Shown here: positions 24,301 through 33,700 of the stretch, piece after piece
How positions within the stretch are numbered: the first letter of the stretch is position 1
Layout: each line of letters opens with the position of its first letter
Notes under the pieces: generated by a model
What the model was told of the DNA's origin: nothing
Database searches by the model: none
The model's input: the letters and a program-made list of their open reading frames with translations, nothing else
From: Helicoverpa zea
Lineage: Eukaryota > Arthropoda > Insecta > Lepidoptera > Noctuidae
Assembly: GCF_022581195.2 (NCBI RefSeq)
Contig: NC_061475.1
Span: 2,418,001 to 2,482,000, forward strand
Direction of reading: 5' to 3'
Length of the DNA stretch: 64,000 nucleotides
Translations under genes and position numbers: made by a program

Positions 24301-25971
24301 GACCGTCGTTTGCTTCGCCATTCAAAGAGTTGTCTGCAAAATTGCATCTCTCCGGCTTTTTTGGTTGGAGATTTTCTTTGGCTGAGGAAAGTAATGAATG
24401 AGATGCCAAGGAAGCATTTGTATAATGTCCTGATGGTGGATGTTTGGGGATGCAGACAAAGGTTAAAAGTGCGTTTCCACCAACATTAATAGTCAAAAAT
24501 TTTGTGATGAAATGAAAATCTTCCGGTTTCTTTTTCCCCGCCCAGCTCTCTAGCCATTATCTCGGTTTGTTGTCATTGTTGTCAGGGTCTTCTGTTCCAA
24601 GCTAATCTGTCCTTAGCTGGCTTTGCTACCCTTCAATATCATTCACTATAGTCTAACAATCATGCTTATAGTCAGTCTTCCAAGACCAAAAGATTTTCTT
24701 TAAGTAAAAACACAGGTAAGTTAAAAACCCAAAAGTTATAGTTTTCAACTTCCTTATATATGCATTATTTAAATATTTAACCGAGAAAAGGTATTGACCC
24801 CGTATTACAAAGTTGGCAAGAGCTATTGGATATTAAAAACACTTTAAGTATTAAGAGACCCCGACAAGCCAATTACGGGTCAATTAGATAGAAATCTCCT
24901 GCAAAGTTACAAAAACTTTGCTATTTATAATACTCCTTCCAAGAATGTAAAGTCAATTTGGATCATTAAAGCTACCCATACATTTTTAAATGATCTGTCT
25001 CTGCCAATTCCTATTCACACCGTCGTCCTCTACTCTGTATAGGTTCTCCCCTATGCACTACCGCATATCATACTTTTGTACCTACTATCACTTAAGTACC
25101 TACTTCCATTATGTACTCTTCCTATATACTCCCCTATGGTCTCACCTTATCTCCCTCTGTACTTGCACTCTCCCTACATACTTACCTACTCCCTTATATA
25201 TTAGTATACATATTAAAAATGTTATTAAACCTTATTGCCTACCTAAATACTACCAAAATAAAGATAGCTACAGTCAGTAAACTGACCTTAACTATCTCTC
25301 ACGTCGCCTCGTACCCTTTTCTTTGTGAACCGACACCTGTAAGTAATGACCTTAACATTTCGACTGATAACGTCAAACCTTACTGAAGTGGCCAGATTCA
25401 GTCTTGTCAAGTCTAGACTTATGCGGGTTTGGTATCTAGTTATACGAGAGTAATTTGGTACCTATTTTTTCATTATGTACTTACAGAATAAAAATATTGA
25501 AAAAAAATTCTCCTCAATTTATTTATTGGCTCATTAACACATAATATAAAGTGAGTACAATAAAATCAATAAAATAAGTGTCGTTTCGTAATTTTTAATG
25601 CCTGCAGCACCGTTTTGTACCAAAAACTTCTGCCAAATGTCTGCAATTGACCTATCGCCTAGGATTTTGTAGCCGTTTCTTTTTGATGGTATCCGGTAAA
25701 AAATGTTCCGACCCTTCTATAGGTTCCAATCCATGTCCTTTCTGCAGGTTTCGGAAACTCTTGGGAACAATCCCACAGTGCAGCAGGCTTGGGCTCTAGG
25801 AATTTTCTAATTTTACAAACATTTCTTAACACAAAAATAAAAAAACATAGTTAAAAACCAACCTTGAAACGCGGCTTCAAACTGCACCGGCTGTTGCGTG
25901 GAGGCGCGCGAACTCGCCGACACGAACAGTGCGGCGATGAGCGTGGCCAGCGCCAACCGCGGCGCAGCCAT
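6330..25971 (-). CDS. secreted EGF-domain protein, first four coding exons (3' end outside window)
   Basis: Exons on the minus strand: 25971-25863, 12398-12282, 7257-6815 and 6444-6330, with introns of phase 1, 1 and 0, and a phase-1 donor at the last. All borders are AG/GT and phases agree. Exon 1 gives a signal peptide (start MAAPRLALATLIAALFVSAS). Exon 2 is a six-Cys EGF module (CGEGSPCEQLC, then TYECGCGPGY and DGYGC). Exon 3 is a 147-codon Ser/Thr/Asp-rich linker with possible N-glycosylation sites and no known fold. Exon 4 is Cys-rich (CDCDSC, CPCAGNPNTC). This adds up to about 261 residues. The protein is inferred to be extracellular or cell-surface. I do not recognise the orthologue; an agrin- or pikachurin-like matrix protein is only a guess. 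The first intron is about 13.5 kb and the second holds a full LINE. Confidence 0.7.
6445..6814. other. intron of the EGF-domain gene
   Basis: Minus-strand donor GTAAGA at 6814, acceptor CCGACCAG ending at 6445. No other feature seen. A small plus-strand frame here has no support. Confidence 0.6.
7258..8552. other. intron sequence, no gene seen
   Basis: AT-rich intronic DNA between exon 3 of the EGF-domain gene and the RTE insertion. No conserved ORF or recognised repeat. Confidence 0.5.
8561..11722 (-). mobile_element. full-length RTE-clade LINE
   Basis: A 3.16-kb element with a short 5' leader, a single ORF, and a 3' end TGATGATGATGA. It is flanked by an 8-bp target duplication AATTGATT (8553-8560 and 11723-11730). 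It sits in the second intron of the EGF-domain gene, in the same orientation as that gene. A complete ORF and a perfect target duplication indicate a young copy. Confidence 0.85.
8574..11573 (-). CDS. RTE-type endonuclease / reverse transcriptase
   Basis: The 999-residue polyprotein has no internal stop. After a Gly/Pro-rich N-terminus comes an APE-like endonuclease (VTHNIRTLRTD, LCEVRR, VMGDFNARLG, NEIDFFMTD, GSDHRIVRASL), then a reverse transcriptase (APGEDGITSELL, NYRPITLLSHVYK, QAGFRRGFSTIDH, AFVDYEKAFDS, GVRQGDVISPKLF, catalytic FADD in LRFADDIVVMAKS) and the C-terminal GRPPTRWTDD region typical of RTE elements. It would nick target DNA and copy its own RNA at the break (target-primed reverse transcription). 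All key motifs are present, so it may still be active. Similar ORFs in insect genomes are often mislabelled 'craniofacial development protein 2-like'. Confidence 0.9.
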   Translation of the reverse strand: MAIKGNYPPMRSTETRPPVPGSSAIPGAGSGQGNGGAGGAKNLRKRSGYPPPRRLALVTHNIRTLRTDEKICELEEELSKLHWDIMGLCEVRREGEDTVTLKSGNLLYYREGDQKSQGGVGFLVHKSLVSNITTIDSVSNRVIYLILRISERYSLKVIQVYAPTSSHSDDEVETMYEDVSRAIHSSKTHFTVVMGDFNARLGKKSGDELRVGQFGYGQRNHRGQRLADFLEKEELFMMNSFFQKPPHRKWTWLSPDGFTRNEIDFFMTDKRRIFSDVSVINRVKTGSDHRIVRASLNINVKLERSSLMKSTLRPTRSHIQNPESFQLELSNRFACLENLVSVDEINDGLVETVRTVGSKFFRPCRKNRPQKLTEQTLNLMAERSLLQLQSSHDAKSYRQLNRRISKSLRHDLRLFNTNRVKETIQRNQGSKVFAKDKSIGQSQMTKLKREDGSIASTKAEVLGEIERFYGQLYTSVAKSVDSLAGDPRAKLSRHYTEDIPDISLYEIRMALKQLKNNKAPGEDGITSELLRAGGTPALKVLQKLFNCVLSEGKTPEAWSRGVVVLFFKKGDNSLLKNYRPITLLSHVYKLFSRVITNRLEHRLDDFQPPEQAGFRRGFSTIDHIHTLRQVIQKTEEYNLPLCLAFVDYEKAFDSVETWAVLESLQRCHIDYRYIEVLKCLYNNATMSVRVQEHSTKPIPLRRGVRQGDVISPKLFTAAMEDAFKLLEWQGLGININGEYITHLRFADDIVVMAKSMEELSMMLEGLDRVSQRVGLKMNMDKTKIMSNVHVQPTPVSVGSSVLEVVDSYIYLGQVVQLGRSNFEKEVNRRIQLGWAAFGKLRNVFSSDIPQCLKTKVFNQCVLPVMTYGTETWSLIIGLISKLKVAQRAMERAMLGVSLRDRIRNEEIRRRTKVTDIAHRISKLKWQWAGHIARRADGRWGRKVLEWRPRTSKRSVGRPPTRWTDDLIKVAGRRWMQVASNRYLWRSKGEAYVQQWTSYG
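12011..12241. mobile_element. MITE with 60-bp terminal inverted repeats (copy 1)
   Basis: The 227-bp element (12013-12239) is flanked by TA on both sides. Its first and last 60 bases are perfect inverted repeats starting TAGTTCGGCCATTCAGAGAA. It has no ORF. The TA target site suggests mobilisation by a Tc1/mariner-type or other TA-targeting transposase. A reverse-oriented copy is at 61763-61993. Confidence 0.85.
12304..12702 (-). repeat. 170-bp tandem duplication containing the EGF exon
   Basis: Unit starts fall at 12304, 12474 and 12644, exactly 170 bp apart. Copy 1 contains the true EGF exon. Copy 2 keeps the acceptor and most of the EGF coding sequence (12474-12568) but lacks the last part with the donor. 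Copy 3 is diverged and stops near 12702. Copies 1 and 2 differ at only a few bases, so the duplication is recent. Confidence 0.85.
12703..12870 (+). repeat. decayed dispersed repeat (same family as 14152, 28758, 31718, 37262)
   Basis: The core 'GCTTCCAGTC...GATGTAGCTGGGTACCAG' and the Thr/Pro-like 'CTCAACCCA' segment match the better copies in this window, with many differences. Confidence 0.45.
12885..13060. repeat. dispersed repeat fragment (CGCGGGTGAAATCGCGG type)
   Basis: Contains the phrases GACCGATTTGGCTGAAAATTT and GGGACGCGGGTGAAATCGCGG, characteristic of old LINE/SINE-like fragments scattered in moth genomes. Related fragments lie near 13600-13745, 57540-57600 and 57640-57755. Confidence 0.45.
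14152..14400 (+). repeat. dispersed repeat, SINE- or LINE-tail-like
   Basis: Contains the family's blocks in order: GGCCAGCTTCCAGTCTAACC, the AACTGCCTATCTGACCTCCT block, CCCAGTTAC, GTAACGACTGCC and CGGGACCTACAGTTTA. No coding sequence. Confidence 0.6.
15017..16345. repeat. 147-bp-period satellite array (about nine units)
   Basis: The landmark TTTGCCCAG occurs at 15055, 15202, 15349, 15496, 15643, 15790, 15937, 16084 and 16231, each exactly 147 bp apart. Units alternate between two types in the first part: type A with 'CTCCATAGATAGTCACTTAA' and type B with 'CAAACTTGAACAGTCAATTT'. This gives a 294-bp higher-order repeat up to about 15.9 kb, after which B-like units follow each other. Because 147 is divisible by three, long spurious frames appear on both strands; these are not genes. 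Confidence 0.9.
16930..17095 (-). repeat. inverted, diverged copy of the 147-bp array's first unit
   Basis: The reverse complement runs in the same order as the left end of the array: AAAGGACAATGC, GGGCTCAAG, TTGCCCA, then AAATATTTCGAAATC, TCCCAG and GAGAAAAACTGG. It matches 15025-15155, so the array is bounded by an inverted pair. Confidence 0.65.
17100..18479. other. first intron of the EGF-domain gene, no gene seen
   Basis: Contains an unassigned minus-strand open frame near 17700-17950 that ends beside a donor-like GTGAGT, but it has no family signature. Otherwise plain intronic sequence. Confidence 0.4.
18480..18790 (+). repeat. inverted repeat arm, left copy
   Basis: Contains CAAAATGACTAACGGAGGTG, the segment GAGGAACGTTACTGT, CTCAAATAACCCGG and AAGGCGCCTGACCGACCTG. 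The same blocks in the same order occur on the opposite strand at 21070-21320. A shorter copy of the last block lies at 18890-18965. Confidence 0.7.
18890..18968 (+). repeat. short direct copy of the end of the 18480 repeat
   Basis: CCCACAGTACGGATTTGACC and AAGGCGCCTGACCTACCTGC repeat the block at 18720-18780 with a few changes. Confidence 0.6.
20540..20650 (+). mobile_element. 83-bp LINE 3' end with 14-bp target duplication
   Basis: TTATTCTAACACAT occurs at 20540-20553 and 20637-20650. The insert (20554-20636) ends in a GTAA repeat (GGAAGTAAGTAAGTAAG) and carries the LINE 3' text GAGGAGGCCAAGACCCACAA. It is an extremely 5'-truncated insertion. Confidence 0.75.
21070..21320 (-). repeat. inverted repeat arm, right copy
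   Basis: Reverse complement of the 18480-18790 repeat, with the GAGGTGCCATAACG, GAGGAACGTTACTGTATTCG and AAGGCGCCTGACCTACCTGC blocks. The two arms are about 2.3 kb apart. Confidence 0.7.
21321..25862. other. first intron of the EGF-domain gene, no gene seen
   Basis: AT-rich sequence. A pyrimidine-rich stretch at 24985-25385 gives spurious frames. No conserved protein, tRNA or clear repeat was found. Confidence 0.45.
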
Positions 25972-27777
25972 GTCGCCACTACGCCATGCCATCTCCGCCC
26001 ATACCTACACCGACAACTCGGCCCTGGGGACAACAGAGAATAGGAGTAAAAATCTGCACTTTCAAAACATCGGAATTAAAATTCTATCGATTTCCAACAT
26101 CGCGAAAAGCGTGGCTGTCGCCACTACGCTGCCCAACTTTATACCGAGACCCACTACGGCTCCAGAGAAAACAGAGATTACCTATACGTGCGTAACAAAA
26201 GTAGAGAGTGAAAATGGGCACTTTCTGACCGCTAGAACGAAGGGCAAACGGTAAGGCTCTTCTTTACAATCAAGAAATGATTCGTGTTGCCTACGTGGAT
26301 GGTAATTTTTGACTTATCCGAGGCTTGTATCAAAAACTAGTGTCTTTATGCAATAGATACGAATCATTTTTACCTACCATTCACAACAATTGTTTTACAG
26401 CGGCGATACCTACCAAGGTAGGTTTGCCTTTACGGTATCAAAATCTCTTTCCTAAATACAAGTAGGCAAACAATAATAAACAACCATAATCTGCTGGCAC
26501 TTATTTATTTAGATATTAAATAAATTTGGCACTTGTTAAAAGTACATCGATAGATGTACCTATTTATATCTGGTGGATCCGCACAGATCGTAATAATCAA
26601 TCACGCAACTTCAGCGCGCCTGAAAACATCGCCGCTTGCGTTGCTAACTCCAGACTTCGGAATTTTGCAATTCCCATTTAAAGTTTTCGATTGGATTACT
26701 TATCATCGCCGAAACGTACAGTTCGATCGAAAATGTAAATAAGACACCTGCTTTAATATTAAATACCTACGGACTTACCATTTTTCCTCAATGGGGGCTA
26801 CCGTTTTTTGTTTCACCAGATGGCGCAACTGTAGCGTGAGGTCTAAAACTATGGCAATCAAAGTTCGTATTATGAGCGCTAAAAATTAAATCTACATTAG
26901 ATGATTATATTAGATCATATGTAATACAATAGAACTATAGTGTGAACGTATTGGCGATGCCACAGTGTGGCGCAGTGCCGTTTTGTTCGAAAAAGAAATG
27001 TAGGTAAACATAAGTTTCCGAAAGATTAAAGAGTGTCAATGCAGTGACATTTATAGAACCCTGATCTGTATTTGCCATAATTAATCTAAAGTATTGTTAA
27101 ATATTCATAATATTAATTTATTTAATTAGAAATATAAACCCTCACGCGTAAACAAACAGTGGCATTTGACGTTTCGAAGACCTCACCCTACACAAGCGAC
27201 TCTAGCGGCGATTTCTTGTCCTCATTGCGTAATTTTTTCAAAAAGTAATTGATATCTATTTTTCTTATCCATAATTATGATTAAGTTTGATACAAGGGAT
27301 CTTTAGCACAAATATAAATACAAAAGGAACCATTCAAATACAATAAATTTAAAAAAAACAGGTGAATAACGTTTAGTTTTTATTTTTTCATGTTGAGCTT
27401 TTGGCTACTGCTACTCCCTAAAAGATGGCGTTATTCCAAATTAATGATTTACATTTGTTATGGCCATGGATTCAATTATATAATAATTTTGAAATTTCTG
27501 TCATAGTTTTTAAGTCATTTATAAAAATATATCATTATCACATAATTGTTTCAATCATGGTCAAAAAGCTACGGTAACTTTTTAAATTTCCCGCCATTCA
27601 TTAACTAATTGTCACTGTCAAAAAAATGTAAACAACACCAAAATAATCAAACTGCCGTCAGTCATTTATATTTTGTTGTTCTTCAAAGCCGGTGTGGCAG
27701 TTTTAAATGTTGGGAATGTGTTAAATGTATTATTAAAACAGTGTGTACACGATAAATAATCGCGTCCAACTCGGAGA
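25972..27777. promoter_or_regulatory. divergent intergenic region
   Basis: Separates the start of the minus-strand EGF-domain gene (25971) from the plus-strand glycosidase gene (27778), so both promoters should lie here. No clear TATA box was seen at a fitting distance from either start. Contains AGATGGCG motifs (26819, 27424). Confidence 0.4.
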
Positions 27778-30700
27778 ATGATAAAAGGCAGTTCGTGTAA
27801 CATGTTTTACTTTCGGTGTGTGTTGTTCATATTGTTTTTCGCGTTTTCATTGGATAAAGTGGATTTGTTGGAGAATGGTATGGCCCTCACCCCTCCCATG
27901 GGGTGGATGTCGTGGGGATATTACATGTGCAGCACCAAATGCGAGGAGGATGAGGATAAATGTCTCGAGTAAGCATTCCTTTTAAATTTCGAACATTTGT
28001 TTTCTCATGAAACGGCAATAATCTGGGATCTATTTTGCGTAGGTACGTGTTTGTGCGTTCAGGCCTTTTTTTCTAATAAATTGTTATATTTTTTTATCTT
28101 CGTGTATTTCTCTTGAATGCAAAAAAATCGTATTAAAACAGTCTTATCTCAGAACAATAAAAACAATTATTGATGGTGCTATGCTCAATATAATTTTGTT
28201 ATTTTCTCAGTGAAAAATTAATTCTGTCAGTAGCCGATAGTTTCTACAATGAAGGCTATCAGGAGGCAGGGTATGAGTACATTATTATTGATGACTGCTG
28301 GTCAGAAAGGCAACGGGATGAGAATGACAGACTGGTGCCTGATAAAAGGAGATTCCCTCGAGGCATGAAGTTTTTAGCTGATTATGTGAGTAAAACCTTT
28401 TTCATTATGGCATGTGTGCTAATTAATGAGTAAAAAGGTCTTTGTCTTGATAAAATGTTTCTGGTTTTTGCGGTGGCTAACTGCAACTTCTTGGTGCGTT
28501 GATGGCAAAACTTACATCTTCAAAGCCTATTAAATGGACTTGGCAATGTAAAGGTGTATGGTTCAATGAAATAGAGTCTAGATTGACTGAAATTATTACA
28601 ATAACAAAATGAGTGGCATCACTTATTTACACTTAGTAACTTCCTTTAACAACATGAAAGTAATGTTGTTTACAAATATTTTCACAATATTACTGGCACT
28701 TGAATATCTTTGTTGGATTATCAGTACATTTAATCAAACTTGAAATGCCATACCAACATCATCATCATCATCCTCCAAGCCTTTTCCCAGTTATGTTGGG
28801 GTTGGCTTCCAGTCTAACCGGATTCAGCTTCCAGTCTAACCGGATTCAGCTGAGTACCAGTGCTTTACAAGAAGCAACTGCCTATCTGACCTCCTCAACC
28901 CAGTTACCCGGGCAACCTAATACCCCAATACTGTTACAGCTTTTTCATAGTCCCACTGCTGGGCACAGGCCTCCTCTCACACGGAGAAGGATTGAGCATT
29001 AATCACTACGCTTGCTCAATGCGGGTTGGTGATTTCAGACTTTATAGTCCAGGTCCAGTCCAGGACTTTATACCCCAATACATAATAATAAATGCCATAC
29101 CAACATCAATATATCAATATTTATAATACTGAAAGAAGTGAAAGTAGGACAGGAAGTAGAATTCCTAAGATTCACATGAGCACTCAAACAAACAAACAAA
29201 CTCTTCAGCTTTATAACATTTTTTTGCAGATCCACGCTAAAGGCTTGAAATTCGGCATTTACACTAACATAGCTAATGTGACGTGTATGAGATACCCGGG
29301 GTCTTACAGCCATTTGGATATAGACGCCCAGACTTTTGCCGAATGGGGAGTGGACTACCTTAAAGTAGATGGATGCTTTGTTACTGAAGATTATCTTAAT
29401 GTTGGTGAGTATAGTTCTTATTAACAAATTATTATGTGATACATAACTAGAATGTTGAAAACTGATTGGGAAAAAGGCTCGGAAGATGCTTTACTAATAA
29501 CTGAAATATTGAATTAGTTGGTTGTCACGACCTCGTGTGGAAAATTCAAATACGAAATGTTATTTTACCTGTGCTAACATCAGATATAAGTATGCAAAGT
29601 ATTATATTCTTTATTAATTATTAACCACCTGAGCTATCGAAACAGTAGATCAATTGTTAAATATCAAGGTCATCTTCAATGTATAGATAAACTTAGATGT
29701 TGAAATTCTGGTGATTCAAAAACTTATGGCCCCTTAACTTATGGCTTAAGCTTCCCGCGGCTTCGCCCGCGTAGAGTTCGGTTATATCGTGTTTCCAAGA
29801 GAATTCTTCAAAAGTCCGGGATAAAAATATCCTATGTTCCTTCTCAAGATTACTCTATCTCTGTGCCAAATTTTATTAAAATCAGTTCAGTGGTTTAGAC
29901 GTGAAAGCGTAACGAACAGACAGAGTTACTTTCGCATTTATAATATTAGTAGGGATTTAACGTGCTCAACAAAACACAAGAACTCGTCATGACTAGGTCA
30001 CCCATCCACGGACCAACCGCGCCAATCGTTGCTTAACCTTATGATGCATCTGTGTGGTTGTTACTTTATATTCAACTGTTCATCATTGAATTCTATATTT
30101 TCAGGTTACATAGAACTGGGCCACGCTTTAAATAGGACCGGCAGACCTATGGTCTACTCGTGCAGTTGGCCATATTACATCGAGTACATTCATAATAATA
30201 AGGTAAGATATTTGTTATATTTTTTAATACTTTCTATATTTTTTATTGAATAAAATATATGTATAAGAATAATAGGTAAGATACATAAAATCCTCCTTCT
30301 ATCAAACTATTTGACTAGGCTTTAGTATGTTAGCTGTTGTTTCAACCCCTGTCTCAAGGGAACAACTTCCGGACCCGGATAAAAAGTAGCCTATGTCCTT
30401 ACTCAGGCTGCGAACTATCTGTGCCCCAAATTGCATAGCAATCATTTCAGCAGTTTTGACGTGAAAGCCATACATACATACAGTTACATTCGCATTTGTT
30501 TAGTAAGGAATTTCTACTGTCAACAGGAAAACATGAATATTGATAAGCATTAAGTGTTCCATATTAAACGTTAAATATTTCGACAGCTAAGTAAACAGGT
30601 AATCCATTGATTAGCTCAGTCTATCAGCCGTTATCGTGTAAAAGTAATGGACGAAATACCTTATCAAATAATGAGATAAACTAGCCTTGGGTTAAATAAA

Positions 30701-33700
30701 ATTGTTTTAATGTATATTTTACGATATGATTGGTACTTGATTATTTACGTTTTAAAATCTATGAACGATATGTATGAAGTCGTTAAATCGGAATTTCATG
30801 CCAGTGTGCTAATCAGCATTTTCGCAGATTTATTTTTAAATGCTTTGGGAGAAGGGACCCTTGATATCCCTGGATCAACTATTATACTTAGTTTAACCAA
30901 GATAATCAGGAATAAATAGCATTCCATTGTTGGAAGATGTTAAAAATCAGTCACTTGGTCTTGGAGTTTTTGTGGCACATACAAACATGTAGTTCTGTTA
31001 TGTTAGTTCTTCTAACCTTCTGCTAGATTTGCCCTTATCCCGTGATAACTTCTTCACGAAACCGAATAAAAAATCCCCCCGGTACACAGGCTATCTAAAA
31101 CCGAAATATTTTCTCAAATCGGACCAATAGTTCTTCAGATGAGCCCTCAGAAATAAACAATTATTTTTTTTATTAATAATAGTTTGGGAGTACGAAGCGC
31201 TATGTTGAGCAGTCTTCATAGACTGCTGTTTGTTACGTTCTTAAAATTAAAAGTCTCTTTCACAAATTACAGCCAAATTACACGGAAATATCAAAATACT
31301 GCAACATGTGGCGAAACTACCATGACGTGCAAACATCATGGGACGCCATCTTAGGCATTATCCAACACTACAGGTCGCGGTACAAGGAATTAGCGCCACA
31401 CCACGGCCCGGGACACTGGAACGACCCGGACATGGTACGTATGGTACACTCACTGGTACATGTACACTAGTGGACATAGCCAACACTACAGGTCGCGGTA
31501 CAAGGAATTAGCTCCACACCACGGCCCGGGACACGGGAACGACCCGGACATGGTACGAATATTTAAAAATACATGCCCGTTATATTTAAAAATACATAGG
31601 TACTCGGATAAATAAAACCTCATGTAAGAAATCACATGAGGTTTTATTTAGATTTTATTCTAGATTGTTTCAGCCGTGTAACCTTGTGTTGATAAACTTC
31701 ATCAAAGTTCTGTGGATTATCATCATGATAGTCTTTTCCCAACTATGTTGGGGCCGGCTTTTGGTCTTACCATATGCATCTGAGTACCAGTGCTTTATAT
31801 GAAGAGACTGCCTATCTGACCCCCTCAAAGCCCCTAGGCAACCCAATACCCTTGGTAAGGCTAGCTGTCAGATTGTCTGACTTCTGACTACTCGTAACGA
31901 CTGCCAAACATTTTCAAAAACAGCTGGATCCAATTAACCAACGATCAAGTTCATCGTGCCTTCCGAAACACAGAGGAACTCGTCATGAGAATTTGGTTAC
32001 CTATCCATGGACCGGTCGCATCTAGTATAACTTTATGATCGATACACCGGTGCGACTATTACTTAGCTACTAGCTCTTGACATAATTTTCCTAACATTTC
32101 AGTTAATATTCGGCACAGGAGTCCTAACACACAGCCAAAGCCGGGTGCACTTAGCAGTGTTAGCAATGTTATCAGCCCCTATTCTACTAAGTTGTGACAT
32201 GAAGAAAATCACCCCATATGAGAAGAAGTTGCTTCAAAACTTGGATATTATTGCCGTGGCCCAGGATCCTATGGGTATTATGGCGCAACCATATAAGGTG
32301 AGGAAATTATAAATAATTAGTAATGAATAAAAAGTGCATCTGTTAGTTCGGTCTTTTCCTTATTTCTGAACTTTAATTCTGCACTTAACCATGCTCTAAA
32401 GTTTAAATGGAAATGGGACTTCAAACTGGAATGGTCCAAAAGGCAAAAGAAGAGTTGGAAGACCTAAAAAGCGTTGGGCCGATGACATAGCTGGGATTGC
32501 GGGGCCCAGTTGGCAGACTGTTGCCCTCAATAGAGAAAAATGGAAGAAGATGGAGGAGGCGTATACCCATATGGGATCCATTTTTTTAAATAAAAAAATA
32601 AAACAAATAGTAATTAACATACTATTGTAAAGAAATGGAAATAAAAAGGCTTTAAATAAATAAAATTAATAAAAAAAATACTGAAATTAATCAGCTTGGG
32701 GACCCATATATACCTATAAGTAAAACTGAAAAACATCCCTTCTTTAGTGTGCTTTAAAAAGTTAATTTGGGTGTCGACGGATGGAAACTTCCAGTCTATT
32801 ATGGGTCGTATTTCCAAATTACTCAATAAAACACAAAAATATGCTTACATACTAAGTGCTTTAGAATATTTTAAAAATTATGTTCTGGAATAACCAAACA
32901 CTATAATTATGCATATCGACATTTCTGTAATTCTTGTCTTACCACGGATTTCAATAACCTTTTTTAATTTTGCTTAGTAGAGATAGAATACTGACATAAG
33001 CCCTACTCAAGTAAATCTCAAATTCCTATCTATAATAATCAGCTTAGTATTCATACATAAAACCTTAACTAGCGTAACCACTAATCCCAAAACAATATAT
33101 TAAACAGTTTCCTCTACAATTATATCCGACATTAATCCTAGTTTAAGATAAAATACAGTCGATAAATAAATCTCAGTTAGTGGGCGCGGACGACAAATAA
33201 ATTGTATTTAACACAATTGCACCTGATGCACGATGCAAATAGATTTATTTAAATGTTGCCAGTTTCAAATACGTATGGTAGCTTTGGAGTGTTGCCAGCA
33301 CTTAGGTATTTAATAGTTATAAATTTTAACGGGTTTGAAAATATATCGTTGTTTTGTCTTAAGTTCAGGTAAATCCTAGACTCGGCAAAATACGCCTATA
33401 TTATTCAGGGATTCTAGTTTCCCAACAGCGAAAGAACTTTTAAAATCGTTTCACTTATTTCGGTGCCTATACGGTACAAACAAAAAAATGATTCAATTTT
33501 TTGTATTAATATGGATTAGTATACAAAAACAAAACAACTAATATAAAATTACTATTACTTTAAAACTCTGTCTCACTGGTCTCATGCACATTTTAGAAGT
33601 ATACTTGTGTAATCCACTTAAACCAGTTGAAATATATATTCAAGTGCTTTATTTTAATAACAGCCGTTTTCCCGTCACGTTATTCGGGAAGAGTGTAGCT

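Noticed and set aside
25898..26254. Plus-strand frame of 118 codons opposite the signal-peptide exon
   Set aside because: It is antisense to the well-supported first exon of the EGF-domain gene, and the GC-rich signal-peptide code explains its lack of stops.
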